Shown piece after piece: positions 23,843-31,923 of a stretch of DNA of 50,209 bases. Origin of the DNA: CAZQXD01 sp964597315 (lineage in GTDB: Bacteria; Pseudomonadota; Gammaproteobacteria; Competibacterales; Competibacteraceae). The stretch spans positions 1 through 50,209 of the forward strand of contig CAZQXD010000030.1 of the NCBI GenBank assembly GCA_964597315.1. The letters are read 5' to 3'. Under the pieces are notes generated by a model, which saw only the letters and a program-made list of their open reading frames with translations, ran no database searches and had not been told where the DNA came from. The translations under genes were made by a program, and so were the position numbers. Numbering within the stretch: position 1 is the first letter of the stretch; every line of letters begins with the position of its first letter.

Positions 23843-25597
23843 ATGACCTTCGAGACCTCATCGACCATGAATAGCAAGGATCTCTATCTGCGGCTGCTGG
23901 GCTATGTCCGCCCCCATCTGCGCTTTTTCGCCCTGTCCCTGGCCTGCACCGTGCTGCTGGCGGCCACTGAACCCCTACTGGCCGCCTTGATCAAGCCCTT
24001 GCTGGACGGTAGCTTCGTGGATAAGGACCCCCAACTGATCACCTGGATGCCCGTGGTGCTGGTGGTGCTGTTTCTGGTGCGGGGACTGTCCGCCTTCGCT
24101 GGCGAGGTAGCCATGAAGTGGGTGGCCCACCGGGTGGTGATGGACCTGCGCGCCGCCCTGTTCCAACGCCTGCTGACCCTGCCTACCCGCTATTTCGATC
24201 AGCACCCCTCCGGCGCCCTGCTCTCCAAAATCACCTATGACACCCTACAGGTGATGAACGCCACCACCCAGGCCCTGGTGACCCTGGTTCGGGACAGTCT
24301 GGCCACGGCCGGGCTACTGGCCTGGATGTTCTGGCTGAACTGGCGCTTGTCCCTGATGGTGTTTCTGATCGGCCCGGCTATTGCCCTGGTGGTGCGGATC
24401 GTCGCCCGTCGGCTGCGGCGCTTGAGCCGGACCCTGCAACTGGCCATGGGTGAGCTGACCCATGTGGTGGAGGAAACCCTGCAAGGCCACAAGGTCATCA
24501 AGATCTTCGGCGGCCAGGACCACGAAAGCCGTCGCTTCCAACAGGTCAACAACAAAGTCCGGCGTTTCAATATGAAACTGGCGGTGGCCGCCGAGGCCAG
24601 CAGCCCCCTGGTGCAGTTACTGGTGGTGATGGCCCTGGCGGTGGTGGTCTACACCGCCTCTCTGCAATCGGCTGCCAATGAAATCACCGTGGGGGGGTTC
24701 GTCTCCTTGCTGGGGGCCATGGCCATGCTGCTGGCACCCATCAAGCGCCTGACCCGGCTCAACGAGCATATCCAGCGGGGCCTGGCGGCGGCGGAGAGTA
24801 TCTTCACCCTGTTGGACGAACCCCCGGAGCCGGACACCGGCCGGGGCCGCTTGGAGCGGGTCCGGGGCGAGGTGCGGTTCGAGGGGGTGGGGTTCCGTTA
24901 TGGGAAGGACGACGGCGAGGTGCTGCAAGCCGTGGACCTGACCGTGGCCCCCGGAGAGACCATCGCCCTGGTGGGTCCGTCGGGCAGCGGCAAGACCACG
25001 TTGATGGGCCTGCTGCCCCGCTTCTACGAGACCAGCCACGGCCGGGTGCGGGTGGACGGCACGGACATCGCCAAACTGAGCCTGCGGGAGCTACGCGCCC
25101 GGATCGCCTATGTGAGTCAGGACATTGTGCTGTTCAACGACACCGTGGCCGCCAATATTGCCTATGGCGCCCCGAGACCGGTGGATACGACCGCTGTGCT
25201 ACAGGCCGCCGAGAACGCCCATGCCCTGGAGTTCATCCACGAACTGCCCCAGGGCCTGGAGACCCCCATCGGCGCGAACGGGGTGCGCTTGTCCGGGGGT
25301 CAACGCCAGCGCCTGGCCATCGCCCGGGCCTTGTATAAAGACGCCCCGATCTTGATTCTGGACGAGGCCACCAGCGCCTTGGATACCCAGTCCGAGCGAA
25401 AAATCCAGGAGGCCCTAGAGACTCTGCGCCAGGGCCGCACGGCGTTCATCATCGCCCATCGCTTATCCACCATCGAGAACGCCGACCGGATCGTGGTGCT
25501 GAACAAGGGGCGGATCGCGGAGATGGGCAACCATCGGGAACTGCTGGAGTTGGGGGGGCTGTACGCGGGTCTGTACCGGATGCAGGCGGGGGAGTAG
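23843..25597 (+). CDS. msbA: Lipid A export ABC transporter, ATPase/permease MsbA
   Basis: A 584-residue homodimeric flippase that moves lipid A-core across the inner membrane. The N-terminal ~310 residues hold six transmembrane helices, and the C-terminal nucleotide-binding domain has Walker A GPSGSGKTT, signature LSGGQRQRLAIARAL, Walker B ILILDEATSALD and the switch His in IIAHRL. The start is uncertain: ATG 23843 has no spaced ribosome-binding site, and ATG 23867 (MNSKDLYLRLLGYVRPH) also fits the family. It is divergent from hldE, fitting an LPS locus. A REP pair begins 9 bp after the stop. Confidence 0.95.
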   Translation: MTFETSSTMNSKDLYLRLLGYVRPHLRFFALSLACTVLLAATEPLLAALIKPLLDGSFVDKDPQLITWMPVVLVVLFLVRGLSAFAGEVAMKWVAHRVVMDLRAALFQRLLTLPTRYFDQHPSGALLSKITYDTLQVMNATTQALVTLVRDSLATAGLLAWMFWLNWRLSLMVFLIGPAIALVVRIVARRLRRLSRTLQLAMGELTHVVEETLQGHKVIKIFGGQDHESRRFQQVNNKVRRFNMKLAVAAEASSPLVQLLVVMALAVVVYTASLQSAANEITVGGFVSLLGAMAMLLAPIKRLTRLNEHIQRGLAAAESIFTLLDEPPEPDTGRGRLERVRGEVRFEGVGFRYGKDDGEVLQAVDLTVAPGETIALVGPSGSGKTTLMGLLPRFYETSHGRVRVDGTDIAKLSLRELRARIAYVSQDIVLFNDTVAANIAYGAPRPVDTTAVLQAAENAHALEFIHELPQGLETPIGANGVRLSGGQRQRLAIARALYKDAPILILDEATSALDTQSERKIQEALETLRQGRTAFIIAHRLSTIENADRIVVLNKGRIAEMGNHRELLELGGLYAGLYRMQAGE

Positions 25598-25605
25598 TTT
25601 TGAAC

Positions 25606-25630
25606 GATGCGGTTCGTACCTCACCGCATC
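25606..25630 (-). repeat. REP hairpin, copy 3
   Basis: Arms GATGCGGT (25606-25613) and ACCGCATC (25623-25630). Differs from copy 2 (286-310) only in the loop. It lies 9 bp after the msbA stop and faces copy 4. Confidence 0.8.
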
Positions 25631-25656
25631 CTACTGCAATAGGTTGATAATTGTAG

Positions 25657-25683
25657 GATGTGGTGAGCGACGCGAACCGCATC
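25657..25683 (+). repeat. REP hairpin, copy 4
   Basis: Arms GATGTGGT (25657-25664) and ACCGCATC (25676-25683), preceded by GTAG. It is inverted relative to copy 3, forming a BIME-like pair spanning 25606-25683. It may stabilise the msbA mRNA end or act as a transcription barrier (inference). Confidence 0.75.
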
Positions 25684-25742
25684 ACTGTGCGGGTTAACAA
25701 CCAAGGGGTATCTACTGGTTTGTGCCGGTTGCGGCGCCCGCC

Positions 25743-25976
25743 CTACCGGGCTTTGCCGGCCGCCTTCAGGCGTTCTTTCCTATCCCGCCACTCCCGCACC
25801 CCGTACCAGACCAGCGCCAGGCCCAACAGGATCAACAGAAACAGGGTTTCCCCGTCCCAACCGTGGGGCGGTCGACCGGGCAGCCAGGGCAGTTGGGGAG
25901 CAAGCCAAAGCCAAAGCCCCCCCACAGTGAGGACCAGGCCGAGCATGATGTAGAACAGAGCGTAGAGGGTTTTCAT
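25743..25976 (-). CDS. Small two-helix membrane protein
   Basis: A 77-residue protein with two predicted transmembrane helices (~4-26, LFYIMLGLVLTVGGLWLW; ~43-61, ETLFLLILLGLALVWYGV) joined by a Pro/Gly-rich loop, and a basic C-terminal tail (REWRDRKERLKAAGKAR), probably cytoplasmic. No family recognised. The start ATG at 25976 has only a weak ribosome-binding site. It follows the 105-residue hypothetical gene by 72 bp on the same strand. The coding call rests on codon composition and clear helix pattern. Confidence 0.6.
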   Translation of the reverse strand: MKTLYALFYIMLGLVLTVGGLWLWLAPQLPWLPGRPPHGWDGETLFLLILLGLALVWYGVREWRDRKERLKAAGKAR

Positions 25977-26048
25977 AGGTGGAAATGACAGGGTGACGAG
26001 ACCACTGCCACCCAGATCGACGGGTGGAGAGTGTCTAACGGATAACCC

Positions 26049-26366
26049 TTACTTCAGAGCTAGAATGACTTCGTCCCGGGTATAGAACAGACCGTTACGG
26101 ATAAAGCCGGCGATGACGCTGCTCTTGACCGTCGCCACATGCCCCCTGGGATCACGATTGAGCACCACATCATCGGGCAGGCCATCTAGCAGGTGTATCG
26201 GAGCGGGACAGCCATCCGCCATGCAGGACCGGAACACCCGACCCGTATCCTTGTCCATGAAGCCGGGAACGAAGCCGAGACAGCAGTTTTCCTGGCTAAT
26301 GCCCCCAGTCCCGGCGAAGTCCTGGTTCTGGGCCATCAATGCTTGAGAACTTAATGTTTGCGCCAT
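26049..26366 (-). CDS. Hypothetical protein with CC and CxxxxC motifs
   Basis: A 105-residue soluble protein of unknown function. Visible features are NCCLGF (~28-30), SCMADGCP (~48-53), a central HLLDGLPDDVVLNRDPRGHVATVK stretch suggestive of beta structure, and a C-terminal GFIRNGLFYTRDE. The four Cys could bind metal or form disulfides. There is no signal peptide. ATG 26366 follows AGGG at ~8 nt. Upstream is a 182-bp AT-rich gap to the GspE gene, the most AT-rich stretch in this part, so the gene probably has its own promoter. I do not recognise the family. Confidence 0.65.
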   Translation of the reverse strand: MAQTLSSQALMAQNQDFAGTGGISQENCCLGFVPGFMDKDTGRVFRSCMADGCPAPIHLLDGLPDDVVLNRDPRGHVATVKSSVIAGFIRNGLFYTRDEVILALK

Positions 26367-26548
26367 AATCGTGCCCTAGGTTGCTCAACATCAGGCTCGA
26401 AATCGCCGCGCCAGTCAAGGCCGGAGCGAACCGCGCTTCACGATGCACTGCACCATTTTATGTTTCTTTGAAGATACGCGCAATATCATAATAGAAACAT
26501 TTGTTGTGTTTTTACAGTAGACCCTATGAATTGACCGGAAAATAGCGT

Positions 26549-28270
26549 TTATTCCGCCATGACGGGAACAACCTTCAGTACCTCTTCCACGGTGGTCAAT
26601 CCCGAGGCCACTTGATAGGCGGCGCTGATCCGCAGCGCCCGCATGCCATCACGGCCTGCCTGGCGGCGAATTTCGGCCACGTCCGGGTTGGGGGTGACTA
26701 GCTTGCGTAAAGCCGGGGTAAAACGCAAGATTTCATAGATGCCGGTGCGACCCAGAAACCCGGTATTACGACACTCCACGCAGCCACGGGGAATCGCCAT
26801 CCGCTCCGGCGGGGGAATCGTCCAGGGGAACACCAGGGCCTGCCAGAGTTCCTCCGGCACGGGACCGGCCTGCTTACAGTGGGGGCAGAGGGTGCGCACC
26901 AGGCGCTGGGCCATGATCCCCACCAAGGTGCCCTGGAGCAGGTAATGGGCCGCCCCCAGGTCCAGCAGCCGGGTGATGGACGAGGCGGCGTCGTTAGTGT
27001 GCAGGGTGGATAGCACCAGGTGGCCGGTCAACGCCGCCTGCATGGCCATTTGCACGGTTTCCAGGTCTCTTATCTCTCCCACCATGATGATGTCCGGGTC
27101 CTGACGCAGCAGGGTCCGCACCCCTTGGGCGAAACCCAGACCGATGCCCGGCTGGACCTGCATCTGGTTGAGATCCGGGGAGATCATTTCGATGGGATCT
27201 TCCACGGTGCAGACATTGAATTCGGGTCGGGCCAGATGCCTGAGGGTGGAATACAAGGTAGTGGTCTTGCCGGAACCGGTGGGACCGGTCACCAACACCA
27301 TGCCATGGCGCTGGTCCGCCATGGCGTTCCAGGTCTCCATCTCCCGAAAGGAAAAGCCGAGCTGGGAGAAGCTCTTGGTGGCCACCAGAGGGTCGAAAAT
27401 CCGCATCACGCACTTTTCACCGAAAGCGGTGGGCATGGTGGACAGGCGCAGTTCCACCTCCTGGCCCGAGGGCATGCGGGTCTTGAGGCGGCCGTCCTGG
27501 GGCCGACGCTTATCGGCCACGTCCATTCGGCCCAGCACTTTGATGCGGCTGGTCACGGCGTTCATCACCCCGGCGGGGAGCTGATAGACCGGGTGCAATA
27601 CCCCGTCGATGCGCAGGCGGACATTGCCAATATCCCGGCGCGGCTCCAGGTGAATATCACTGGCCCGCTGGGAGAAAGCATATTGCAGCAGCCAGTCCAC
27701 GATCTGTACCACCGGACGATCGTCGGCCCCCAATTCCCCGGCCTGGCCCAACTCCAGCAACTGCTCGAAGTTGAGCAGGCCCTGGAAGGGCTGACCGGCT
27801 CTGGCGTCGGCGGCGCCCCGCACCGAGCGGGACAGGCCGTAGAACTCCAGCAGGTAGCGGTTGATGTCCAGGGGGTTGGCCACTACCCGCTGAATCTCCT
27901 TGCGCAGCAGGTGGCGCAGGTCCGGCTCCCATTCGGTCAGATAAGGCTCGGAGGTGGCGAAGGTGACGGCGCTATCCTCCATCTCCAGGGGTAGAATGCG
28001 GTAGCGTGCGGCATACGCATAGGACACCAGCCCCGTCACTGAGTCCACGTCGATCTTCAGGGGGTCGATACGCCGATAGGGCAGCTCGGCCTTGTCGGCC
28101 AGCCAGGCAGTGAGGGTCTCAAGGCTCAGGGGCTGATGGGGCGGGCGGCGACTTTTGAGGTTCTGGTTAGCCACCACCACCAAGGGGTGAAGTTCGTGAC
28201 GCTGCTTGCGCTGGATACCGCTGCTCACCCGAACCGTCTGTTCGGTGGTCAGCAGGCCATCGGCCACCAA
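26549..28270 (-). CDS. GspE/PilB-family secretion or pilus ATPase
   Basis: A cytoplasmic hexameric ATPase of type II secretion/type IV pilus systems, ≥573 residues. Walker A is GPTGSGKTT, the Asp box TVEDPIE, Walker B DPDIIMVGEIRD, and the His box TLHTNDAASS. A zinc-binding pair CPHC...CVEC follows near residues 490-525. An N-terminal MshEN/GspE-N-like region is present. The start at 28270 is a TTG without a ribosome-binding site. Open reading continues to 28372 and encodes family-like sequence (RLELKDILDQL), but no ATG, GTG or TTG is found upstream. The true start may be ATC (28360 or 28366), next to AAAGGA. No other pilus or secretion genes are nearby. Confidence 0.9.
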   Translation of the reverse strand: MVADGLLTTEQTVRVSSGIQRKQRHELHPLVVVANQNLKSRRPPHQPLSLETLTAWLADKAELPYRRIDPLKIDVDSVTGLVSYAYAARYRILPLEMEDSAVTFATSEPYLTEWEPDLRHLLRKEIQRVVANPLDINRYLLEFYGLSRSVRGAADARAGQPFQGLLNFEQLLELGQAGELGADDRPVVQIVDWLLQYAFSQRASDIHLEPRRDIGNVRLRIDGVLHPVYQLPAGVMNAVTSRIKVLGRMDVADKRRPQDGRLKTRMPSGQEVELRLSTMPTAFGEKCVMRIFDPLVATKSFSQLGFSFREMETWNAMADQRHGMVLVTGPTGSGKTTTLYSTLRHLARPEFNVCTVEDPIEMISPDLNQMQVQPGIGLGFAQGVRTLLRQDPDIIMVGEIRDLETVQMAMQAALTGHLVLSTLHTNDAASSITRLLDLGAAHYLLQGTLVGIMAQRLVRTLCPHCKQAGPVPEELWQALVFPWTIPPPERMAIPRGCVECRNTGFLGRTGIYEILRFTPALRKLVTPNPDVAEIRRQAGRDGMRALRISAAYQVASGLTTVEEVLKVVPVMAE

Positions 28271-28540
28271 CTGATCGAGGATGTCCTTGAGTTCCAGACG
28301 ATGATCGGGTGGCCGCGCCAGGGGTTTTGTGGGTGACGGGCTGTCGGTTTTGGTATGGATGGGGATCGTCCTTTAAGAAACTGGCCGCTGTCCCGGTCAT
28401 CGGCCCGAACCGGATGACCTGCGTCCTTCAAACTAAGCACAGGCCAGCGCATTTCTCAAGAGTGGCCGCCAGAGTCCGTATTGACGGCCCGATAACTTGC
28501 CGCTAGCGTGGCGCCCTTAATCCACAAACCTGGGGTTCCC

Positions 28541-28846
28541 ATGGCTGACCAGCACAAGCCCAACTCTCAAAACGAAAAAGCCCATTCCGAGGTCGTACAG
28601 CAGTTTATCGCCCTAGCCAATCAGTTGCAGAACCAGGGCATTGGCAAGGAGATCGTCTCGGCGGGGCTGATGTCGGCCTCGGGGGTGTACGCTACGTATG
28701 TGGCCGCCGGCAACCAAGGCTATCTCACCGAAAGCGGGGTCGAGCGGGTGGCCAAGGTCTATCGGTCCAATTTGCAGGGTATTCAGAAATTCAAGAAAAT
28801 GGTTGCCGAACAGCAGCAGCCCAAGGATCAGGGCGACCAGAAGTAA
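28541..28846 (+). CDS. DUF3144 family protein
   Basis: A 101-residue soluble, mostly helical protein. The core FIALANQLQNQG, then GLMSASGVYATYVAAGN and LTESGVERVAKVYRSNLQ matches DUF3144, a proteobacterial family with no known function. The ATG at 28541 is preceded by GGGG. A GTG 11 codons upstream is possible but adds unrelated residues. The C-terminal ~15 residues are Gln/Lys-rich and probably disordered. It is convergent with the FKBP gene with 21 bp between stop codons and divergent from the GspE ATPase. Confidence 0.85.
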   Translation: MADQHKPNSQNEKAHSEVVQQFIALANQLQNQGIGKEIVSAGLMSASGVYATYVAAGNQGYLTESGVERVAKVYRSNLQGIQKFKKMVAEQQQPKDQGDQK

Positions 28847-28867
28847 GCCGCCCTACCCCGGCCGGAC

Positions 28868-29596
28868 TTACTCCTGCTTGGCCTCCTCCGACTCCTGTCC
28901 CTCGATGCCCAGCAGTTCCACCTCGAACACCAAAGCCTGGTTGGGACCAATGCGCCCACCCGCGCCCCGCTCCCCATAAGCCAGTGCGGAGGGAATAAAC
29001 AGTTTGTAGGTGCTGCCCACGGGCATCAGTTGCAGGGCCTCGGACCAGCCGGGGATCACCCCGTTGACCGGGAAACTGGTGGGCTGGCCGCGGCCGTAGG
29101 AGCTGTCGAACTCGGCGCCGTCGATCAGGGTGCCTCGATAATGGACAGTCACCTTATCGGTGGCTTGGGGCTTGGGACCGTCACCCTCCTGAAGGACTTT
29201 ATATTGCAGCCCGGATTCGGTGGTCTGCACCCCGTCCTTGGACTTGTTCTCGGCCAGGAAGGCTTCGCTATCGGCCTGGTTCTGGTCGGCCACGGCCTTA
29301 ATGGCGGCCTGGCGCTGATCCTGGAGCTTGCTCATGAAGGCTTGCTTGATCTGGGCCGCCTCTTCGGGGGTAAGCTGAGTCTCACGATCTTCCAGCACGT
29401 CGTTCAGGGCCTGCTTGAACAGGTCCACATCAAACTCCAGATTCATGCGCTTGATGGAGTTGCCCACGTCCATGCCCAGCATATAGCTGAATTTCTGCAT
29501 GTCGTTTTCCAGCGTCCCCTTTTCCTGGGCCTGCACCGACCAGGACAATAGGGTCAAGGTCAGCACCGCCAGGGACAACAGGGAGAATCGTTTCAT
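28868..29596 (-). CDS. FKBP-type peptidyl-prolyl isomerase, periplasmic (FkpA/Mip type)
   Basis: A 242-residue protein with a signal peptide (~1-23, ending WSVQA). Residues ~30-125 form the helical dimerisation domain (FSYMLGMDVGNSIKRM). Residues ~130-232 form the FKBP domain with VTVHYRGTLIDGAEFDSSY, VIPGWSEALQLMPVGSTYKL and the terminal NQALVFEVELLGI. It catalyses proline cis-trans isomerisation and assists folding of envelope proteins in the periplasm. The C-terminal tail is short and acidic. It lies downstream of zwf and two small membrane-protein genes on the same strand, with a 76-bp gap before it. Confidence 0.94.
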   Translation of the reverse strand: MKRFSLLSLAVLTLTLLSWSVQAQEKGTLENDMQKFSYMLGMDVGNSIKRMNLEFDVDLFKQALNDVLEDRETQLTPEEAAQIKQAFMSKLQDQRQAAIKAVADQNQADSEAFLAENKSKDGVQTTESGLQYKVLQEGDGPKPQATDKVTVHYRGTLIDGAEFDSSYGRGQPTSFPVNGVIPGWSEALQLMPVGSTYKLFIPSALAYGERGAGGRIGPNQALVFEVELLGIEGQESEEAKQE

Positions 29597-29672
29597 ACGG
29601 TCATTCCTCGTTTAAGTCATGCGAATAGGCGTATCAAGAGAGCGCGCAGTGACGCACAGCCAGGGCGGGAAA

Positions 29673-30026
29673 TCAAGCCCGCCCACCGGCCGCCAGTTCC
29701 CGCCGCAGGGCCTCGATCTGGCGCAGCCCTTCGCGGCTGAACAGGTGACGGCCGGGGCTTGGACCCTGGCCATGGCCGATAAATTCCCGCCGCTCGATCT
29801 CCAGGCAGCGCAGGCGCAGGGCTTCCAGCTCGGGATCGTGGCGGATGGGGATACCCACGAACACGTTCCAGTCATTTTCGGTGGCTTGCCCGTCCAGGAC
29901 CATGGACAGCAGGGTCAGCACATTGTCCCGGTCTAACCGGTAACGGGGGGTACTCACCCGCATCAGCACCGCCAACGCGGCGCCAATAATCAATACGCTC
30001 AGCGCCAGAGTGGCCAGATAGTCCAT
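29673..30026 (-). CDS. Single-helix membrane protein, uncharacterised
   Basis: A 117-residue protein with one N-terminal transmembrane helix (~4-24, LATLALSVLIIGAALAVLM) and a soluble, probably cytoplasmic part with TPRYRLDRDNVLTLLSMV, GQATENDWNVFVGIPI and a charged helix LRLRCLEIERREFIGHG. I cannot assign a family name. The ATG at 30026 is chosen because it begins the hydrophobic helix. The longer upstream frame overlaps the next gene out of phase. It starts 14 bp after the 50-residue gene. A GGGCGGG/CCCGCCC hairpin (29663-29684) straddles its stop. Confidence 0.65.
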   Translation of the reverse strand: MDYLATLALSVLIIGAALAVLMRVSTPRYRLDRDNVLTLLSMVLDGQATENDWNVFVGIPIRHDPELEALRLRCLEIERREFIGHGQGPSPGRHLFSREGLRQIEALRRELAAGGRA

Positions 30027-30040
30027 AGCTAGGGAGCGAC

Positions 30041-30193
30041 TCAACGAGGGCGGCGGCCGCGTAACCACAGCAGCCGAGCGATGATCCACAGGGCCAACAC
30101 CAAAGCACCAAAGGGATAGGGCAGCCAACCTGCGAGAAAGACCGTCAGGGTGGCTGCCAGCAGCAAGACGAGGGTCAGCAATAACGGGTCCAT
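30041..30193 (-). CDS. Very small two-helix membrane protein
   Basis: A 50-residue hydrophobic protein: MDPLLLTLVLLLAATLTVFL, then GWLPYPFGALVLALWIIARL and a basic tail RGRRPR. The ATG at 30193 begins a hydrophobic stretch. The longer upstream frame overlaps the zwf end. It lies 40 bp after zwf and 14 bp before the 117-residue membrane protein, so the three are likely one transcript. No homology is recognised. Function unknown. Confidence 0.5.
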   Translation of the reverse strand: MDPLLLTLVLLLAATLTVFLAGWLPYPFGALVLALWIIARLLWLRGRRPR

Positions 30194-30233
30194 AATGCCA
30201 TGGACCGCACACCGGGGCTTCTGTTCGGCTGCC

Positions 30234-31709
30234 TCAGCCTTCGTCCTCATGCCAGTTCCGCCCGTCACGACCGATCAGCGACACGGCCGCCGATGGTCCC
30301 CAGGTGCCGGCGGTATAGGACTTGGGCGGGTCGCTGCTCTTCTGCCAGGCCGCCAGGATAGGCTCCACCCAGGACCACGCGGCTTCCACCTCGTCGCGGC
30401 GCATGAACAGAGTGGGGTTGCCCCGCACCACATCCATCAGCAGACGTTCATAGGCGTCTGGATTGCGGACCTTGAAGGTCTCGGCGTAGCTCAGGTTCAG
30501 AGGCGCGGCCCTAAGCCGCATGCCGCCGGGACCGGGGTCCTTGGTCATCAGCAAGAGCTTGACGCTCTCGTCGGGCTGGAGCCGCAAGACCAGACGGTTA
30601 GCCTGCACCTCGCCGGCCTCGGCCTGAAAAATCGAATGGGGGATGGGGCGGAACTGAATGACGATCTCCGAAGCCCGCATGGGCATGCGCTTGCCGGTGC
30701 GCAGATAGAAGGGCACTCCGCCCCAGCGCCAGTTGTCCACTTCGGTCTTGAGGGCCACGAAGGTTTCGGTGTGGCTGGTGTCCGCGCCAATCTCCTCCAG
30801 ATAGCCCGGCACCGCCTCCCCCTCCGCAGCGCCACTCACGTACTGGCCCCGGACGATCTTGGTGGTCAACTCCTGAGGAGAGAAAGGCCGCAGGGCGCTC
30901 AACACCTTGAGCTTTTCGTTGCGCACGGCGTCTTTGTCCAGGGTCTTGGGAGGCTCCATGGCCACCAGGCAGAGCAGTTGCAGCAGGTGGTTCTGGAGCA
31001 TGTCCCGCAGCGCCCCGGAGCGATCGTAATAGCTGCGCCCCTCCACGCCGATACTCTCGGCCACCGTAATCTGTACATGATCCACGGCGGTGGCGTTCCA
31101 CAGGGGTTCGAACAGATAATTGGCGAAACGCAAGGCCATCAGGTTTTGGACGGTTTCTTTGCCCAGATAGTGGTCGATGCGATAGACCTGATTCTCGGGA
31201 AACACCGCCCCCACATCGTTGTTAATCCGCTGAGCGGAGGCTAGATCATGGCCAATGGGCTTTTCGAGCACCACCCGGGCTTCGGGCGTTACCAGCCCGG
31301 CCCCATGCAGATGGCCACAGATCGGCCCGAACAGTTCCGGGGATGTGGCCAGATAAAAAATCCGCACCCGCTCCCCGCCCCCGGCCAGGGTCTCCCCCAG
31401 ACGCTCCCAGCCTGTTCCGGCCTGGGCGTCCAGGGACACATAACGCAGCCGACCCAAAAACCGCTCCAGCACCTCGGGTTCCAGCTCCGAGGCGGGCACA
31501 TAGCGATTCAGCGCCTTGCGTACCTGCTGGATATACGCCTCCCCCTCCAGTTGACTGCGTGATACCCCGACGATCAAGCTATTGGCAGGAATCTGACCAT
31601 CTCGATCACGAAAATACAGCGCGGGCATAAGCTTACGCAGAGCTAAGTCACCGCTGCCGCCGAATACCACCAACTCAAATGGATCGACGGGAATGATACG
31701 TGCAGTCAT
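30234..31709 (-). CDS. zwf: Glucose-6-phosphate 1-dehydrogenase
   Basis: A 491-residue cytoplasmic enzyme oxidising glucose-6-phosphate to 6-phosphogluconolactone with NADP(H) formation, the entry to the oxidative pentose-phosphate and Entner-Doudoroff routes. The nucleotide-binding start VVFGGSGDLALRKLMPALY, the active-site motif RIDHYLGKE and the substrate Lys in VVLEKPIGHD are present. The C-terminal domain has the normal length. ATG 31709 is preceded by AGGAC. Neither pgl nor edd/eda is adjacent. Two small membrane-protein genes and an FKBP follow on the same strand. Confidence 0.96.
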   Translation of the reverse strand: MTARIIPVDPFELVVFGGSGDLALRKLMPALYFRDRDGQIPANSLIVGVSRSQLEGEAYIQQVRKALNRYVPASELEPEVLERFLGRLRYVSLDAQAGTGWERLGETLAGGGERVRIFYLATSPELFGPICGHLHGAGLVTPEARVVLEKPIGHDLASAQRINNDVGAVFPENQVYRIDHYLGKETVQNLMALRFANYLFEPLWNATAVDHVQITVAESIGVEGRSYYDRSGALRDMLQNHLLQLLCLVAMEPPKTLDKDAVRNEKLKVLSALRPFSPQELTTKIVRGQYVSGAAEGEAVPGYLEEIGADTSHTETFVALKTEVDNWRWGGVPFYLRTGKRMPMRASEIVIQFRPIPHSIFQAEAGEVQANRLVLRLQPDESVKLLLMTKDPGPGGMRLRAAPLNLSYAETFKVRNPDAYERLLMDVVRGNPTLFMRRDEVEAAWSWVEPILAAWQKSSDPPKSYTAGTWGPSAAVSLIGRDGRNWHEDEG

Positions 31710-31923
31710 GGGAAAGGGTCCTCATGGGCTAAAAGTAGGGTGTGAGTCCTTCAATCTTCATAGAGTTTGGAAGCTGTTTCCCGGCTTCGCCACCCTTGAT
31801 TGAAAAGTTCTCACCACCAGCCGCCACGAACCAGCGACCGTCGGCCTACACTTGGAGCTTAGAGTCCCACGCCTAGGATGGCCCTAGACCGGTCACTCGA
31901 CACCGTTACCGGAGCACCCCGCC

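Noticed and set aside
28842..28872. AGTAAG/CTTACT hairpin spanning the DUF3144 and FKBP stop codons
   Set aside because: Short arms with a bulge and no T-tract. It could attenuate converging transcripts but is too weak to call.
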